Below are positions 50,989 to 59,644 of a stretch of DNA of 64,000 nt, in pieces (position 1 is the first letter of the stretch; each line of letters opens with the position of its first letter). Where the stretch lies: contig CAKPDH010000002.1 in the NCBI GenBank assembly GCA_934148845.1, forward strand, positions 124,001-188,000. The letters are read 5' to 3'. Source of the stretch: an uncultured Bacilli bacterium. GTDB taxonomy: Bacteria > Bacillota_I > Bacilli_A > RF39 > UBA660. Made by a program: the position numbers and the translations under genes. The notes beneath the pieces are model-generated. The model ran no database searches, was not told the DNA's origin, and saw only the letters and a list, made by a program, of their open reading frames with translations.

Positions 50989-51933
50989 ATGGAAAATTTA
51001 TATAAAAAAGCACTAAAAAAAATTGAAGAAGATGAAAAGTGCAGGCCTAAATGTAACACAATTATTGGGCCTAAAGGTAAAGATGGAATATCTGAAACTA
51101 TATCAATAAGAAGTACAATTACAAGTGATCCTGGTACGAGCGCTAAAGTTATTGATACAGGCGGCCCTGATCATATATTAGACTTTATTATACCAAGAGG
51201 ATATGATGGTTATGGAGTAAAAATTATGGGGTCATATAATACGTATGATGAATTAATAAAGGAGCATCCAAATGGTAATTTAGGTGATTCATATCTTGTA
51301 GATGATGATTTGTATATTTGGAATCCAAGTAAAAACACTTGGGAAAATACTGGAAAAATAAAAGGACCTAAAGGTGACAAAGGTGACAAAGGTGACAAAG
51401 GTGATACTGGACCTAGTGGACTACAATATATAAGGTCTGCTTACATAGTAACATTCAATAATGGTTCTGGTTCAGAAAAAGGAATACCCGTACCATCTGA
51501 AGAAAGACTACCTCTTGATAGAAGTGAACTTGATATAAGTAACTTAGTAACTCTTGATCCTAGTGAAGAAATAATTAAATTTAATGTTATAGGATATTAT
51601 AAAATAACAATTACAGTTTCAGGATATGCCTATAATGAATTAGATACATTTGATCCAACGAAAGATTTCTTAGCTATAGGTTTAAAGCTTAATTATACTG
51701 ATAATATATATATAGGAGCTAGTGAGTGGACTTATAATAATAAACCAACTCAAATAACTGCTCAAGGAATAATATCAGTACCTAACACAAATTCTATGTA
51801 TTCTTTAGTAAACTTAAGTCCAAGAACAATATACCTAGAAACACCTGAATTAAAACATATTAAATCTGATTCTTATTTTACAAATTCAGTTATTACTATG
51901 ACTGTTGAATATTTAGGAAGACAGGGTTTTTAA
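50989..51933 (+). CDS. Collagen-like triple-helix protein
   Basis: A 314-aa protein. A short N-terminal helix (MENLYKKALKKIEEDEKCRP) is followed by GPKGKDG, a spacer domain (30-120, with YLVDDDLYIWNPSKNTW), and a second, perfect run of Gly-X-Y units, GPKGDKGDKGDKGDTGPSG (about 124-142). The C-terminal 170 residues form a C1q/TNF-like jelly roll beginning LQYIRSAYIVTFNNGS. This is the BclA-type layout. There is no signal peptide. SD AAAGGAG is strong. The stop overlaps the start of the glycosyltransferase as TAATG. Confidence 0.85.
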   Translation: MENLYKKALKKIEEDEKCRPKCNTIIGPKGKDGISETISIRSTITSDPGTSAKVIDTGGPDHILDFIIPRGYDGYGVKIMGSYNTYDELIKEHPNGNLGDSYLVDDDLYIWNPSKNTWENTGKIKGPKGDKGDKGDKGDTGPSGLQYIRSAYIVTFNNGSGSEKGIPVPSEERLPLDRSELDISNLVTLDPSEEIIKFNVIGYYKITITVSGYAYNELDTFDPTKDFLAIGLKLNYTDNIYIGASEWTYNNKPTQITAQGIISVPNTNSMYSLVNLSPRTIYLETPELKHIKSDSYFTNSVITMTVEYLGRQGF

Positions 51934-53012
51934 TGAATAAATATAAAATCTGTGTATATGCAATATGCAAAAATGAAGAAAAAAATACATATAAATGGTT
52001 TGATTCTATGAGAGAAGCAGACTATGTATGTGTACTTGATACAGGATCTACTGATAATAGTGTAAATATATTAAAAAATCTTGGGGTAATTGTTGAAAGT
52101 AAAGTAATAGATCCTTTTAGATTTGATATAGCAAGAAATGAATCATTAAAATTAATTCCAAAAGATACTGATATATGTGTTTGTACTGATTTAGATGAAG
52201 TGTTTATACCTGGCTGGAGATCTGAACTTGAAAAAGTATGGAATAAAAATACTAATAGAGTACAATATACATATAATTGGAAATTAGAAGATAATAAACC
52301 AGTTATAAGTTTTTTATATGATAAAATTCACTCAAATGGTGATTATATTTGGACTCATCCAGTACATGAAACACTAAAGTATTTAAAAGATAATGAAAAA
52401 TATAATATTTGTGAAAATATAATTTTAAATCACTATCCTGATATCAGCAAATCCAGAGATAATTATTTAAAGCTTTTAGAATTATCAGTAGCAGAAGATC
52501 CTTTAGATGATAGGAATATGCACTATCTTGGAAGAGAATACATGTACTATAAAATGTATAATGAAGCTATTGATACCTTAATAAAACATTTATTATTAAA
52601 AAGTGCTACTTGGAAAGATGAAAGAAGTGCATCAAAAAGATTTATTGGTAGATGTTATATGAATTTAAATAGAATTAATGAAGCTAGAATTTGGTATAAT
52701 ATGGCTATTTTAGAAGCACCATATCTAAGAGATCCATATGTAGAATTAGCATTTTTAGAATATGAAGATAAAAATTATAATAAAGTAATAGAACTATTAA
52801 ATAGTGCAGATAATATTAAACTACATAATAAAACATATATAAATGAGTCTTTTAGTTGGGATCATACTATATATGATTTACTTAGCATATCATATTATAA
52901 TATTAAAAACTATAAAAATAGCTTATTAAATATTAATAAAGCCCTAGAACTAAGTCCTAATAACGAAAGATTATTAAAAAACAAAAAAATAATAGAACAA
53001 ACTAATAATTAA
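51933..53012 (+). CDS. GT2 glycosyltransferase with TPR tail, coupled to the collagen-like gene
   Basis: A 359-aa protein. The GT2 domain (1-160) begins KICVYAICKNEEKNTYKWFD and contains VLDTGSTDNSVNIL and the DXD-type CTDLDEVFIPGW. Residues 165-355 are TPR-like helical repeats (RDPYVELAFLEYEDKNYNKV, LLNINKALELSPNNERLLKN). This pairing is like SunS- and BclA-linked glycosyltransferases that modify proteins. Translational coupling to the collagen-like gene makes that protein the likely acceptor. Confidence 0.85.
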   Translation: MNKYKICVYAICKNEEKNTYKWFDSMREADYVCVLDTGSTDNSVNILKNLGVIVESKVIDPFRFDIARNESLKLIPKDTDICVCTDLDEVFIPGWRSELEKVWNKNTNRVQYTYNWKLEDNKPVISFLYDKIHSNGDYIWTHPVHETLKYLKDNEKYNICENIILNHYPDISKSRDNYLKLLELSVAEDPLDDRNMHYLGREYMYYKMYNEAIDTLIKHLLLKSATWKDERSASKRFIGRCYMNLNRINEARIWYNMAILEAPYLRDPYVELAFLEYEDKNYNKVIELLNSADNIKLHNKTYINESFSWDHTIYDLLSISYYNIKNYKNSLLNINKALELSPNNERLLKNKKIIEQTNN

Positions 53013-53057
53013 TTGATTTATAAAATATATTGAGATATTATATTTGTGGGTGGTTTT

Positions 53058-53837
53058 ATGAATGAAGAAGAACTAATAAAGTATTATAATAAGTTTAATG
53101 AAGATAAAAGATTAACTAGAAGACATGGAATTATTGAGTATAAAACTGCAATGAAGTATATTTATAAATATCTAAAAAAATTAAAGAATCCTAAAATAAT
53201 AGATGTAGGCGCTGGAACTGGAAAATATTCCATTGCTCTTGCAAATGACGGATATGATGTTGTTGCTGTTGATCTTGTAAAGCATAACCTTATGACTATT
53301 AAGTCTAACAGTAAAAAGGTTAAAGCTTTTCTTGGCAATGCTACTAATTTAAATTTTGATGACAATAGTTTTGACGTTGTTATATTGTTTGGGCCAATGT
53401 ATCACTTAATAAGCGATTCTGATAAAATTAAAGCTTTAAATGAAGCAAAAAGAATAGTAAAGAAAAATGGATATATTTTTATTAGCTATTATATGAATGA
53501 ATACGCTATTATAAAACATGGATTTATAAAGCGTAATATTAAAAATGCTATTGCAAATAACCTAGTTGATAAAAATTTTCACATAGTTTCTAAACCAACT
53601 GATTTATATAGCATGGTAAGACTTAAAGATATTAATAATTATAAAAAAGCCTGCAATCTTAAAAGAGTTAAAATATTAGCTCAAGATGGACCTAGTGATT
53701 ATATTAGAAATTTTATTAATGAACTAGATGATGATGAATTTGAAATATATTTTAAATATCATTTATCTATATGTGAGAAAAAAGAACTTCTTGGTGCCTC
53801 TTCACATATACTTGATATATTAATGAAAAAAGATTAA
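53058..53837 (+). CDS. Class I SAM-dependent methyltransferase
   Basis: A 259-aa methyltransferase with motif I KIIDVGAGTGKYSIALANDG, acidic motif II VVAVDLVKHNL, NATNLNFDDNSFDVVILFGP (motif post II/III) and LNEAKRIVKKNGYIFISYY. The group methylates small molecules or sugars. Placed 45 nt after the collagen glycosyltransferase and ending in a terminator, it probably decorates the attached glycan, an inference from position. The ATG at 53058 follows GGGTGG; a GTG upstream lies before the SD. Confidence 0.85.
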   Translation: MNEEELIKYYNKFNEDKRLTRRHGIIEYKTAMKYIYKYLKKLKNPKIIDVGAGTGKYSIALANDGYDVVAVDLVKHNLMTIKSNSKKVKAFLGNATNLNFDDNSFDVVILFGPMYHLISDSDKIKALNEAKRIVKKNGYIFISYYMNEYAIIKHGFIKRNIKNAIANNLVDKNFHIVSKPTDLYSMVRLKDINNYKKACNLKRVKILAQDGPSDYIRNFINELDDDEFEIYFKYHLSICEKKELLGASSHILDILMKKD

Positions 53838-53847
53838 TCTTTTTTTA
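53825..53847 (+). terminator. Terminator of the surface cassette
   Basis: AAAAAAGATT is followed by AATCTTTTTTT, a stem spanning the methyltransferase stop codon and followed by T residues. Confidence 0.65.
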
Positions 53848-53912
53848 TTATATAGAGCTTTGTCATTAACACTTGTAAATACTCATCATAATATAAAAAT
53901 GAGGAGGCATAC

Positions 53913-54659
53913 ATGAATGATATATTAAAAATTAAAAATTTAAAAAAAATATATCATACAAATAATGGAGAAACTCTTGCTGTAGAAGATTTTAGCTTTA
54001 ATTTAAAAGACGGTGAATTTATAGCTATAGTAGGACCTAGTGGTTGTGGTAAATCAACAATTTTATCTATATTATGTGGACTTGAAGATAAATCAAGTGG
54101 TACTATAGAACTTGTAAACAATTCTACTATTGGGTATATGCTACAACAAGATTCATTATTTGAATGGAGAAATATTTTAAATAATTGCCTATTGGGACTT
54201 GAAATAAATAATACACTTAATGAGAAAACAAAAAATCATGTTATTGAACTATTAAGTACATATGGTCTAAAAGATTTTATATATAGTTATCCTGATAACT
54301 TATCTGGAGGAATGAGGCAAAGAGTTGCTTTAATTAGAACTCTAGCGCCTAATCCAACTCTTTTACTTCTAGATGAGCCATTTTCAGCCCTCGACTACCA
54401 AAGCAGATTATCTATTTCAAATGATATATATAACATTTTAAAAAAGGAAAAGAAATCTATGATAATGGTTACACATGATATAGCTGAAGCTATAAGCATG
54501 TGTGATAAAGTTATAGTACTTTCTAATAGACCAGCAACTATTAAAAATATATATGAAATAAAATTAGAAAACAAAGGAACGCCTCTAGAAAATAGAAAAG
54601 ATAAAAGATTTAATTATTATTATGATGCTATATGGAAGGATATTGATTTTAATGTATAG
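53913..54659 (+). CDS. ABC importer ATPase (SsuB/TauB type)
   Basis: A 248-aa ATPase. Walker A is IVGPSGCGKSTILSIL, the Q-loop YMLQQDSLFEWRNILNN, the signature LSGGMRQRVALIRTL, Walker B LLLLDEPFSALDY and the switch MVTHDIAEA. It is of the nitrate/sulfonate/taurine or thiamine-precursor group. SD GAGGAGG is strong. The downstream permease start lies inside its end. No substrate-binding protein gene adjoins. Confidence 0.92.
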   Translation: MNDILKIKNLKKIYHTNNGETLAVEDFSFNLKDGEFIAIVGPSGCGKSTILSILCGLEDKSSGTIELVNNSTIGYMLQQDSLFEWRNILNNCLLGLEINNTLNEKTKNHVIELLSTYGLKDFIYSYPDNLSGGMRQRVALIRTLAPNPTLLLLDEPFSALDYQSRLSISNDIYNILKKEKKSMIMVTHDIAEAISMCDKVIVLSNRPATIKNIYEIKLENKGTPLENRKDKRFNYYYDAIWKDIDFNV

Positions 54660-55443
54660 CAAAGAACATTTAATATTTTTAAAAAAAAGGAAAAGAAAAA
54701 AAACTTTTATTTGCATAAGTCAAATATTAATTTTCTTTATTTTTATAGGTATTTGGCAAATACTTGCAAACTATAACTTGATAAATACATTTATATTTTC
54801 AAGTCCCAAAAAAATTATTAATACTATTATTAGTTTATATAATTCAAATAAGCTTTTTTCAAACATTTGGATAACTGTATATGAAACATTAATTAGTTTT
54901 GCTTTATCAACCCTATTAGGAATTATAATTGCTACTTTATTATGGTGGAATAAAACATTACAAAAAATAATAGAACCTTATCTTACAATATTGAATAGTC
55001 TTCCAAAAGTTGCCCTTGGTCCTATGATAATAATATGGTTTGGTGCAGGAATTAAATCTATTATTTTTATGTCCCTATTAATATCTCTTATACTAACTAT
55101 TATAAATGTATATGAAGGATTTAATAATACTGATATTAATAAAATTAAACTTATGAAAAGTTTCAAGTGCAAAAAATATCAATTATATTTTAAATTAATT
55201 TTACCAAGTAACATTTCCACTATTATAAATGTTTTAAAAATCAATATAAGCATGTGTTTAATTGGGGTTATTATGGGAGAATTTCTTGTATCAAAAAGAG
55301 GAATTGGCTATTTAATACTATATGGATCACAGGTATTTAATTTAAATTTAGTAATAAGTGGGATTTTTATTCTTTGTATTGTTGCAACCTTAATGTATTA
55401 TATGGTTAACTTAATTGAAAGAATAATAATAAAATATAAATAA
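54652..55443 (+). CDS. ABC importer permease (SsuC/TauC type)
   Basis: A 263-aa BPD-type permease with six membrane helices. The EAA-like loop reads LMKSFKCKKYQLYFKLILPS, preceded by SLPKVALGPMIIIWFGAGI, typical of SsuC/TauC/ThiX permeases. The ATG at 54652 lies 8 nt before the ATPase stop, with GGAAGG upstream; an in-frame ATG at 54622 has no SD. It ends at a bidirectional terminator shared with pyk. Confidence 0.9.
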   Translation: MYSKEHLIFLKKRKRKKTFICISQILIFFIFIGIWQILANYNLINTFIFSSPKKIINTIISLYNSNKLFSNIWITVYETLISFALSTLLGIIIATLLWWNKTLQKIIEPYLTILNSLPKVALGPMIIIWFGAGIKSIIFMSLLISLILTIINVYEGFNNTDINKIKLMKSFKCKKYQLYFKLILPSNISTIINVLKINISMCLIGVIMGEFLVSKRGIGYLILYGSQVFNLNLVISGIFILCIVATLMYYMVNLIERIIIKYK

Positions 55444-55454
55444 ATATTTAAATA

Positions 55455-55492
55455 AAAAAATGAATCTAATTTCAAAATAGGTTCATTTTTTA
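55455..55492. terminator. Bidirectional terminator between the ABC permease gene and pyk
   Basis: AAAAAATGAA..CT pairs with AG.GTTCATTTTTT around a central loop; both strands end in A/T runs suited to convergent genes. Confidence 0.75.
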
Positions 55493-55497
55493 TATTA

Positions 55498-56904
55498 TTA
55501 TATTTTTTCTATTTTCATAAAGTTAGTAGTTTTAACTTCTGTATTATTTGGAAAACCTCCAGTTATAAGTATTATATCATCTTTATTAAGCCCAATAAAC
55601 TCATTTGCCTTTACTTTAGCATCTTCTATTATTTCATCTGTTTTTGTATATACATTTGTTAACACTGGATATACAGCCCAATTAAGCATTAATCCATATG
55701 CTGAATGATGATCTGGACAAGTTGCTAATATTAAACTTTTTGGCCTTAAATTACTTACTCTACGTGCAGATAAACCACTCATCGTAGCTGCCACTATTAC
55801 TTTAGCATTAAGTAAATTTGCGGTCTCTACAACACTAGTAGCTATTGCACCTCCTACAGTTTTATCAACAAAATCTATATTAATATTATAATTTAAGTGA
55901 GATTCTGCTTCTTCACATATACTTGACATATAATATACAGCTTCACTTGGATAATTTCCTGTTGTTGTTTCACCTGATAACATTACAGCATCTGTTCCAT
56001 TTAATACTGCATTTGCAATATCACTAACTTCTGCACGTGTAGGCCTAGAATTTTTCTTCATTGATTCAAGCATTTCAGTAGCAACTATAGAAAATTTACC
56101 TTGCTTATGGCACTCTTTTATTATCAAACTTTGCAAAAATGGTAATTCTTCAATAGGTGCTTCTACTCCTAAATCTCCACGAGCTACCATTATTCCATCA
56201 GATACTTCAACAATTTCTTTTATATTTTCAATACCAGTTATACTTTCTATCTTTGATATTATTTTCATATCTTTACGATTATTTTCTTCAAGTATTTTTC
56301 TTACTTCTAAAACATCTTCTTTTGTTGATACAAATGAAAGTGCTAAAAAATCGCCATCGTTTTTACAAGCATAAACTATATCTTCATAGTCACTTTCACT
56401 AATAAATGGAATATCCAACTTTACATTAGGTACACTTAAACTTTTTTTATTTCCAAGTATTCCTCCATTTATAATTTTACAAGTTACTCCATCTTCTTCC
56501 TTAGATATAACTTGAATTTTCATTAAACCATTTTCAAGTAAAATAGTATCATTTATTGATAAGGAATCAATTGCACTCGGATGATTTACAGAAAATCTTT
56601 CTTCATTTCCAATAACTTCATCCTTAACTATACGTATACACTTACCTTCTATAAGATTTATTGAATCATTTTCCAAAATACCATTTCTAAATTCAGGACC
56701 TTTTGTATCATATAAGATTGCAACGGGAACATGTGTTATATTTCGTACCTTCTTTACTGTTGATACAACACTTTGTTTTTCTAATAATGTAGCATGTGAA
56801 AAATTAATACGTGCTACATTCATTCCATTTTTAACCATTTTACACATTGTGTCTACATTGCAACTTGCAGGCCCTATACTACAAATTATTTTTGTTTTTT
56901 TCAT
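55498..56904 (-). CDS. pyk: Pyruvate kinase
   Basis: It makes ATP and pyruvate from phosphoenolpyruvate in glycolysis. It has KIICSIGPAS, NVARINFSHA, the B-domain (70-170), the catalytic IISKIESITGIENI and MVARGDLGVEAPIEELPFLQ, and MLSGETTTGNYP. The C-terminal effector domain is complete (360-468). The extra PEP-utiliser domain found in Bacillus Pyk is absent. Length 468 aa. Monocistronic. Confidence 0.97.
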   Translation of the reverse strand: MKKTKIICSIGPASCNVDTMCKMVKNGMNVARINFSHATLLEKQSVVSTVKKVRNITHVPVAILYDTKGPEFRNGILENDSINLIEGKCIRIVKDEVIGNEERFSVNHPSAIDSLSINDTILLENGLMKIQVISKEEDGVTCKIINGGILGNKKSLSVPNVKLDIPFISESDYEDIVYACKNDGDFLALSFVSTKEDVLEVRKILEENNRKDMKIISKIESITGIENIKEIVEVSDGIMVARGDLGVEAPIEELPFLQSLIIKECHKQGKFSIVATEMLESMKKNSRPTRAEVSDIANAVLNGTDAVMLSGETTTGNYPSEAVYYMSSICEEAESHLNYNINIDFVDKTVGGAIATSVVETANLLNAKVIVAATMSGLSARRVSNLRPKSLILATCPDHHSAYGLMLNWAVYPVLTNVYTKTDEIIEDAKVKANEFIGLNKDDIILITGGFPNNTEVKTTNFMKIEKI

Positions 56905-56985
56905 ATGTCACCTCACAAATAACCTGTTAATTTTATCACAATATTGTATATTTATCAATATCTTAAATAAAATTTTTTATATTAA

Positions 56986-57014
56986 AGAAGTAAGAGCTTT
57001 CAATGCACTTACTT
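56986..57014 (-). terminator. Terminator of feoAB
   Basis: GAAGTAAG and CTTACTTC form an 8-bp stem with a 13-nt loop; on the minus strand TTTAATATAAAAAATTTT follows. The T-tract is imperfect. Confidence 0.5.
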
Positions 57015-57039
57015 CGTAAAATTAAATACTAAAATTTTT

Positions 57040-59007
57040 TTAAATTAATATTTTACCTATTATATTAATTATAAAGCATAATATTATTCCCACTATAAGT
57101 GGAATAATAAATGATAAAATTGTCCATTTCTTACTTTTTGTTTCTTTATAAATTGTTGTAAGTGTTGTAGAACATGGAAAATGAAATAATATAAATATAA
57201 TCATGCATATAATAGTTATTATATTCCAATTGTTTTCTATTAATATATTTTTAATATACTGTATATTTGAAATATTAATAATTGTACTTGATGATAAATA
57301 ACTCATAAGCATTATTGGTATGACTATTTCATTAGCTGGAAAACCTAATATAAATGAGGTAATAATTACTCCATCTAAACCTATTAATAATCCAAAAGAA
57401 TTAAAAAAATGAGTTACATGTTTTAATAGTGTTATCCCACCTACATTTATATTTGTAAGTAAATATATTATTAAACCTGCTGGTATACATATTATAATTG
57501 CTCTAATCAATATTTTTAATGTTCTATCTATTAATGATCTAACTAAAATTTTTATAACATCAGGCTTTCTATATGGAGGCAGTTCCAATATAAAAAATGA
57601 ATTTTTTCCTTTTAATATAGTACGTGATAATATTTTAGATACTAATAAAGTTATAACAACTGATATTATTAAAATTATAGTCAGTAATAAAACATTCAAT
57701 GTCTTACTTAATAGACTACTATTTGATGGTAATAAAATTGTAAGCAGTAATATTAATGATGGAAATCTTCCGTTACATGGAATAAATGAATTAGTTATAA
57801 TTGATATTAATCGTTCCCTTTTTGAGTCTATAATTCTAGACCCAACCACTCCAACTGCATTACACCCAACACCCATACACATTGTTAATGCCTGTTTACC
57901 ACAAGTCCCGCTTTTCTCAAAATATCCATCTAAGTTAAATGCTATTCTTGGTAGTATTCCATAATCCTCAAGAAGTGTAAATAGTGGAAAAAATATAACC
58001 ATCGGTGGTAACATAACAGAAATAACCCAAGTAAGTACTCTGTAAATTCCATCCATAAACGGTAAATATATAAATTTAGGACAATTAATGTTTATAAACA
58101 TTGTTCTTAATTTATCACCAACATTATTAAATAAATCAAATAATAAATCAGATGGATAATTAGCACCTATTATTGATATCCATAATATAATCATAAGCAT
58201 TAATATCATAATTGGAATTCCTGTTATTTTATTAGTTAAAATTCTATCTAAATTTCTTTTTCTTTTATCTTTATTCGTTTTTATAACTTTATTATGAATA
58301 CTTTCACATTCGCTTATTATAGACATCATAATATTATCACTAAAATTAATATTATTTTCATATAAATAATTATTTATAAGTTTTAACTTATCACTTATTT
58401 TTTCATTACTTGAATCATTATTAATAATAGTATAAATAGCTTCAAATTTACTATTTGTATGCTCAAGTACTATATTTATACAATCTTCTATTTTGTCTTC
58501 ATATTCTTTTACATATGTTGATTTCTTACCTTCTATCATTTTATCTAATAGTTCATCTATTCCATAATTATTTTTTGCACTTATTCCAACTACAGGAGTT
58601 TTAATAAGTGTGGATAACTTTTCTAAATCTATACTTACATCATTTTTTCTAGCTTCATCTAAAAGATTTATGCACACTACTACATTTTTTGTTACCTGTA
58701 AAGTCTGTATAACTAAATTTAAATTTCTAGTTATGCACATAGGATCACAAACTATAAGCGCTAAATCATATTCTCTCCCAATAACAAAATCACTTGTAAC
58801 TTTTTCTTCTTCAGAATGAGGTATTAATGAATAAGTTCCAGGTAAATCATATATTTCAAATTTTTGATTTTTATATTCTTTATATCCTACAGCACATCCA
58901 ACAGTTTTTCCAGTCCAATTACCTGTGTGTTGATGCATACCAGTAAGTAAATTAAAAAGGGTACTTTTTCCAACATTAGGATTACCTATTAGAGCTACTC
59001 TAATCAT
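57040..59007 (-). CDS. feoB: Ferrous iron transporter FeoB
   Basis: A 655-aa Fe(II) transporter of the cytoplasmic membrane. The N-terminal G-domain has GNPNVGKSTLFNLLTG (G1), DLPGTYSL (G3) and NLLDEARKND (G4), followed by a helical GDI-like region to about 245. The membrane part (255-655) has two Gate motifs: CMGVGCNAVGVVGSRIID and, later, LGFPANEIVIPIML. It overlaps feoA by 8 nt. Expression is usually induced by iron lack or anaerobiosis; no Fur box is evident. Confidence 0.96.
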   Translation of the reverse strand: MIRVALIGNPNVGKSTLFNLLTGMHQHTGNWTGKTVGCAVGYKEYKNQKFEIYDLPGTYSLIPHSEEEKVTSDFVIGREYDLALIVCDPMCITRNLNLVIQTLQVTKNVVVCINLLDEARKNDVSIDLEKLSTLIKTPVVGISAKNNYGIDELLDKMIEGKKSTYVKEYEDKIEDCINIVLEHTNSKFEAIYTIINNDSSNEKISDKLKLINNYLYENNINFSDNIMMSIISECESIHNKVIKTNKDKRKRNLDRILTNKITGIPIMILMLMIILWISIIGANYPSDLLFDLFNNVGDKLRTMFININCPKFIYLPFMDGIYRVLTWVISVMLPPMVIFFPLFTLLEDYGILPRIAFNLDGYFEKSGTCGKQALTMCMGVGCNAVGVVGSRIIDSKRERLISIITNSFIPCNGRFPSLILLLTILLPSNSSLLSKTLNVLLLTIILIISVVITLLVSKILSRTILKGKNSFFILELPPYRKPDVIKILVRSLIDRTLKILIRAIIICIPAGLIIYLLTNINVGGITLLKHVTHFFNSFGLLIGLDGVIITSFILGFPANEIVIPIMLMSYLSSSTIINISNIQYIKNILIENNWNIITIICMIIFILFHFPCSTTLTTIYKETKSKKWTILSFIIPLIVGIILCFIINIIGKILI

Positions 59008-59218
59008 TTAATACCTCTATTTTATTTGCATCACTGTCTCTAATTGCAATTATAGAATCTCTAATTAAATATGCTTTAATTCTCTTTGAAGGGCTTACAT
59101 ACAAAAGTTTAATTAAAGAGCTTGGTGTAAGTCCTATATCATAAAGTCTTACCTTATTTTTAGTATTTATTTTACTCACTATGTAATCTTTATTAAAATC
59201 TATTTCATTTAAATACAT
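59000..59218 (-). CDS. feoA: Ferrous iron transport protein FeoA
   Basis: A 72-aa SH3-like protein: DYIVSKINTKNKVRLYDIGL, then PSSLIKLLYVSPSKRIKAYL and a closing strand IAIRDSDANKIEVLN. FeoA is the small cytosolic partner of FeoB. It overlaps feoB by 8 nt, fixing the operon order feoA-feoB. Confidence 0.88.
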   Translation of the reverse strand: MYLNEIDFNKDYIVSKINTKNKVRLYDIGLTPSSLIKLLYVSPSKRIKAYLIRDSIIAIRDSDANKIEVLND

Positions 59219-59246
59219 TATACACCTCTAACATATTATATGAAAA

Positions 59247-59282
59247 TAAAAGAGTCTGGTTATATTAAACCTGACTCTTTTA
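59247..59282 (-). terminator. Strong terminator at the end of the HTH gene
   Basis: AAAAGAGTC-GGTT pairs with AACC-GACTCTTTT (one symmetric mismatch) around TAATAT. On the minus strand it is followed by ATTTT. The stem overlaps the last codons and stop of the HTH gene. Confidence 0.75.
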
Positions 59283-59586
59283 ATACATGCCATATACACG
59301 AATAACTTCGTTTTGCATAAAACTTACAAAATTTTCTAATAGAAGTGTTACTTCTTTTATATAAACTAATTATATATTTTTTTTCTTCATCGGAAATAGT
59401 ATTTATAGGTTTTCTATTTTTGTTTCCGTGAACTAAACTTATTTCATTATTTTCAAGCTCTTTTTTCAATTTTAATAAATATTTTTCATGGTATCCTGTT
59501 ATTTTAGCAATTTCTTTATATGTCATATATGAACTGCCATCCATTACTTTTTTCATCAAACAAACTGCATCACTTTTTCTACTCAT
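59260..59586 (-). CDS. Transposase-type HTH protein, N-terminal remnant
   Basis: A 108-aa protein with an HTH YMTYKEIAKITGYHEKYLLK, then LVHGNKNRKPINTISDEEKK and YIISLYKRSNTSIRKFCKFY..SCIWHVLKESGLI. This order matches the N-terminal DNA-binding region of ISNCY-type transposases, but the DDE domain is missing and a terminator follows at once. Either it is a truncated IS remnant or a domesticated DNA-binding protein. The ATG at 59586 follows GGTGAT. Confidence 0.6.
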   Translation of the reverse strand: MSRKSDAVCLMKKVMDGSSYMTYKEIAKITGYHEKYLLKLKKELENNEISLVHGNKNRKPINTISDEEKKYIISLYKRSNTSIRKFCKFYAKRSYSCIWHVLKESGLI

Positions 59587-59644
59587 AACTATCACCAGCT
59601 TAAATATATCATAAAAGTAATTGTTTTACAAGATAAAACACTTT

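Noticed and set aside
51361..51420. GGTGACAAA tandem repeats considered as a DNA repeat or CRISPR-like array
   Set aside because: They encode in-frame Gly-X-Y collagen triplets (GDK units) within an intact gene; there are no spacers, so it is not an array.
53848..53912. A riboswitch (for example TPP) before the ABC importer
   Set aside because: The 65-nt gap is too short and has no THI-box or other aptamer sequence; only AT-rich DNA and an SD are seen.
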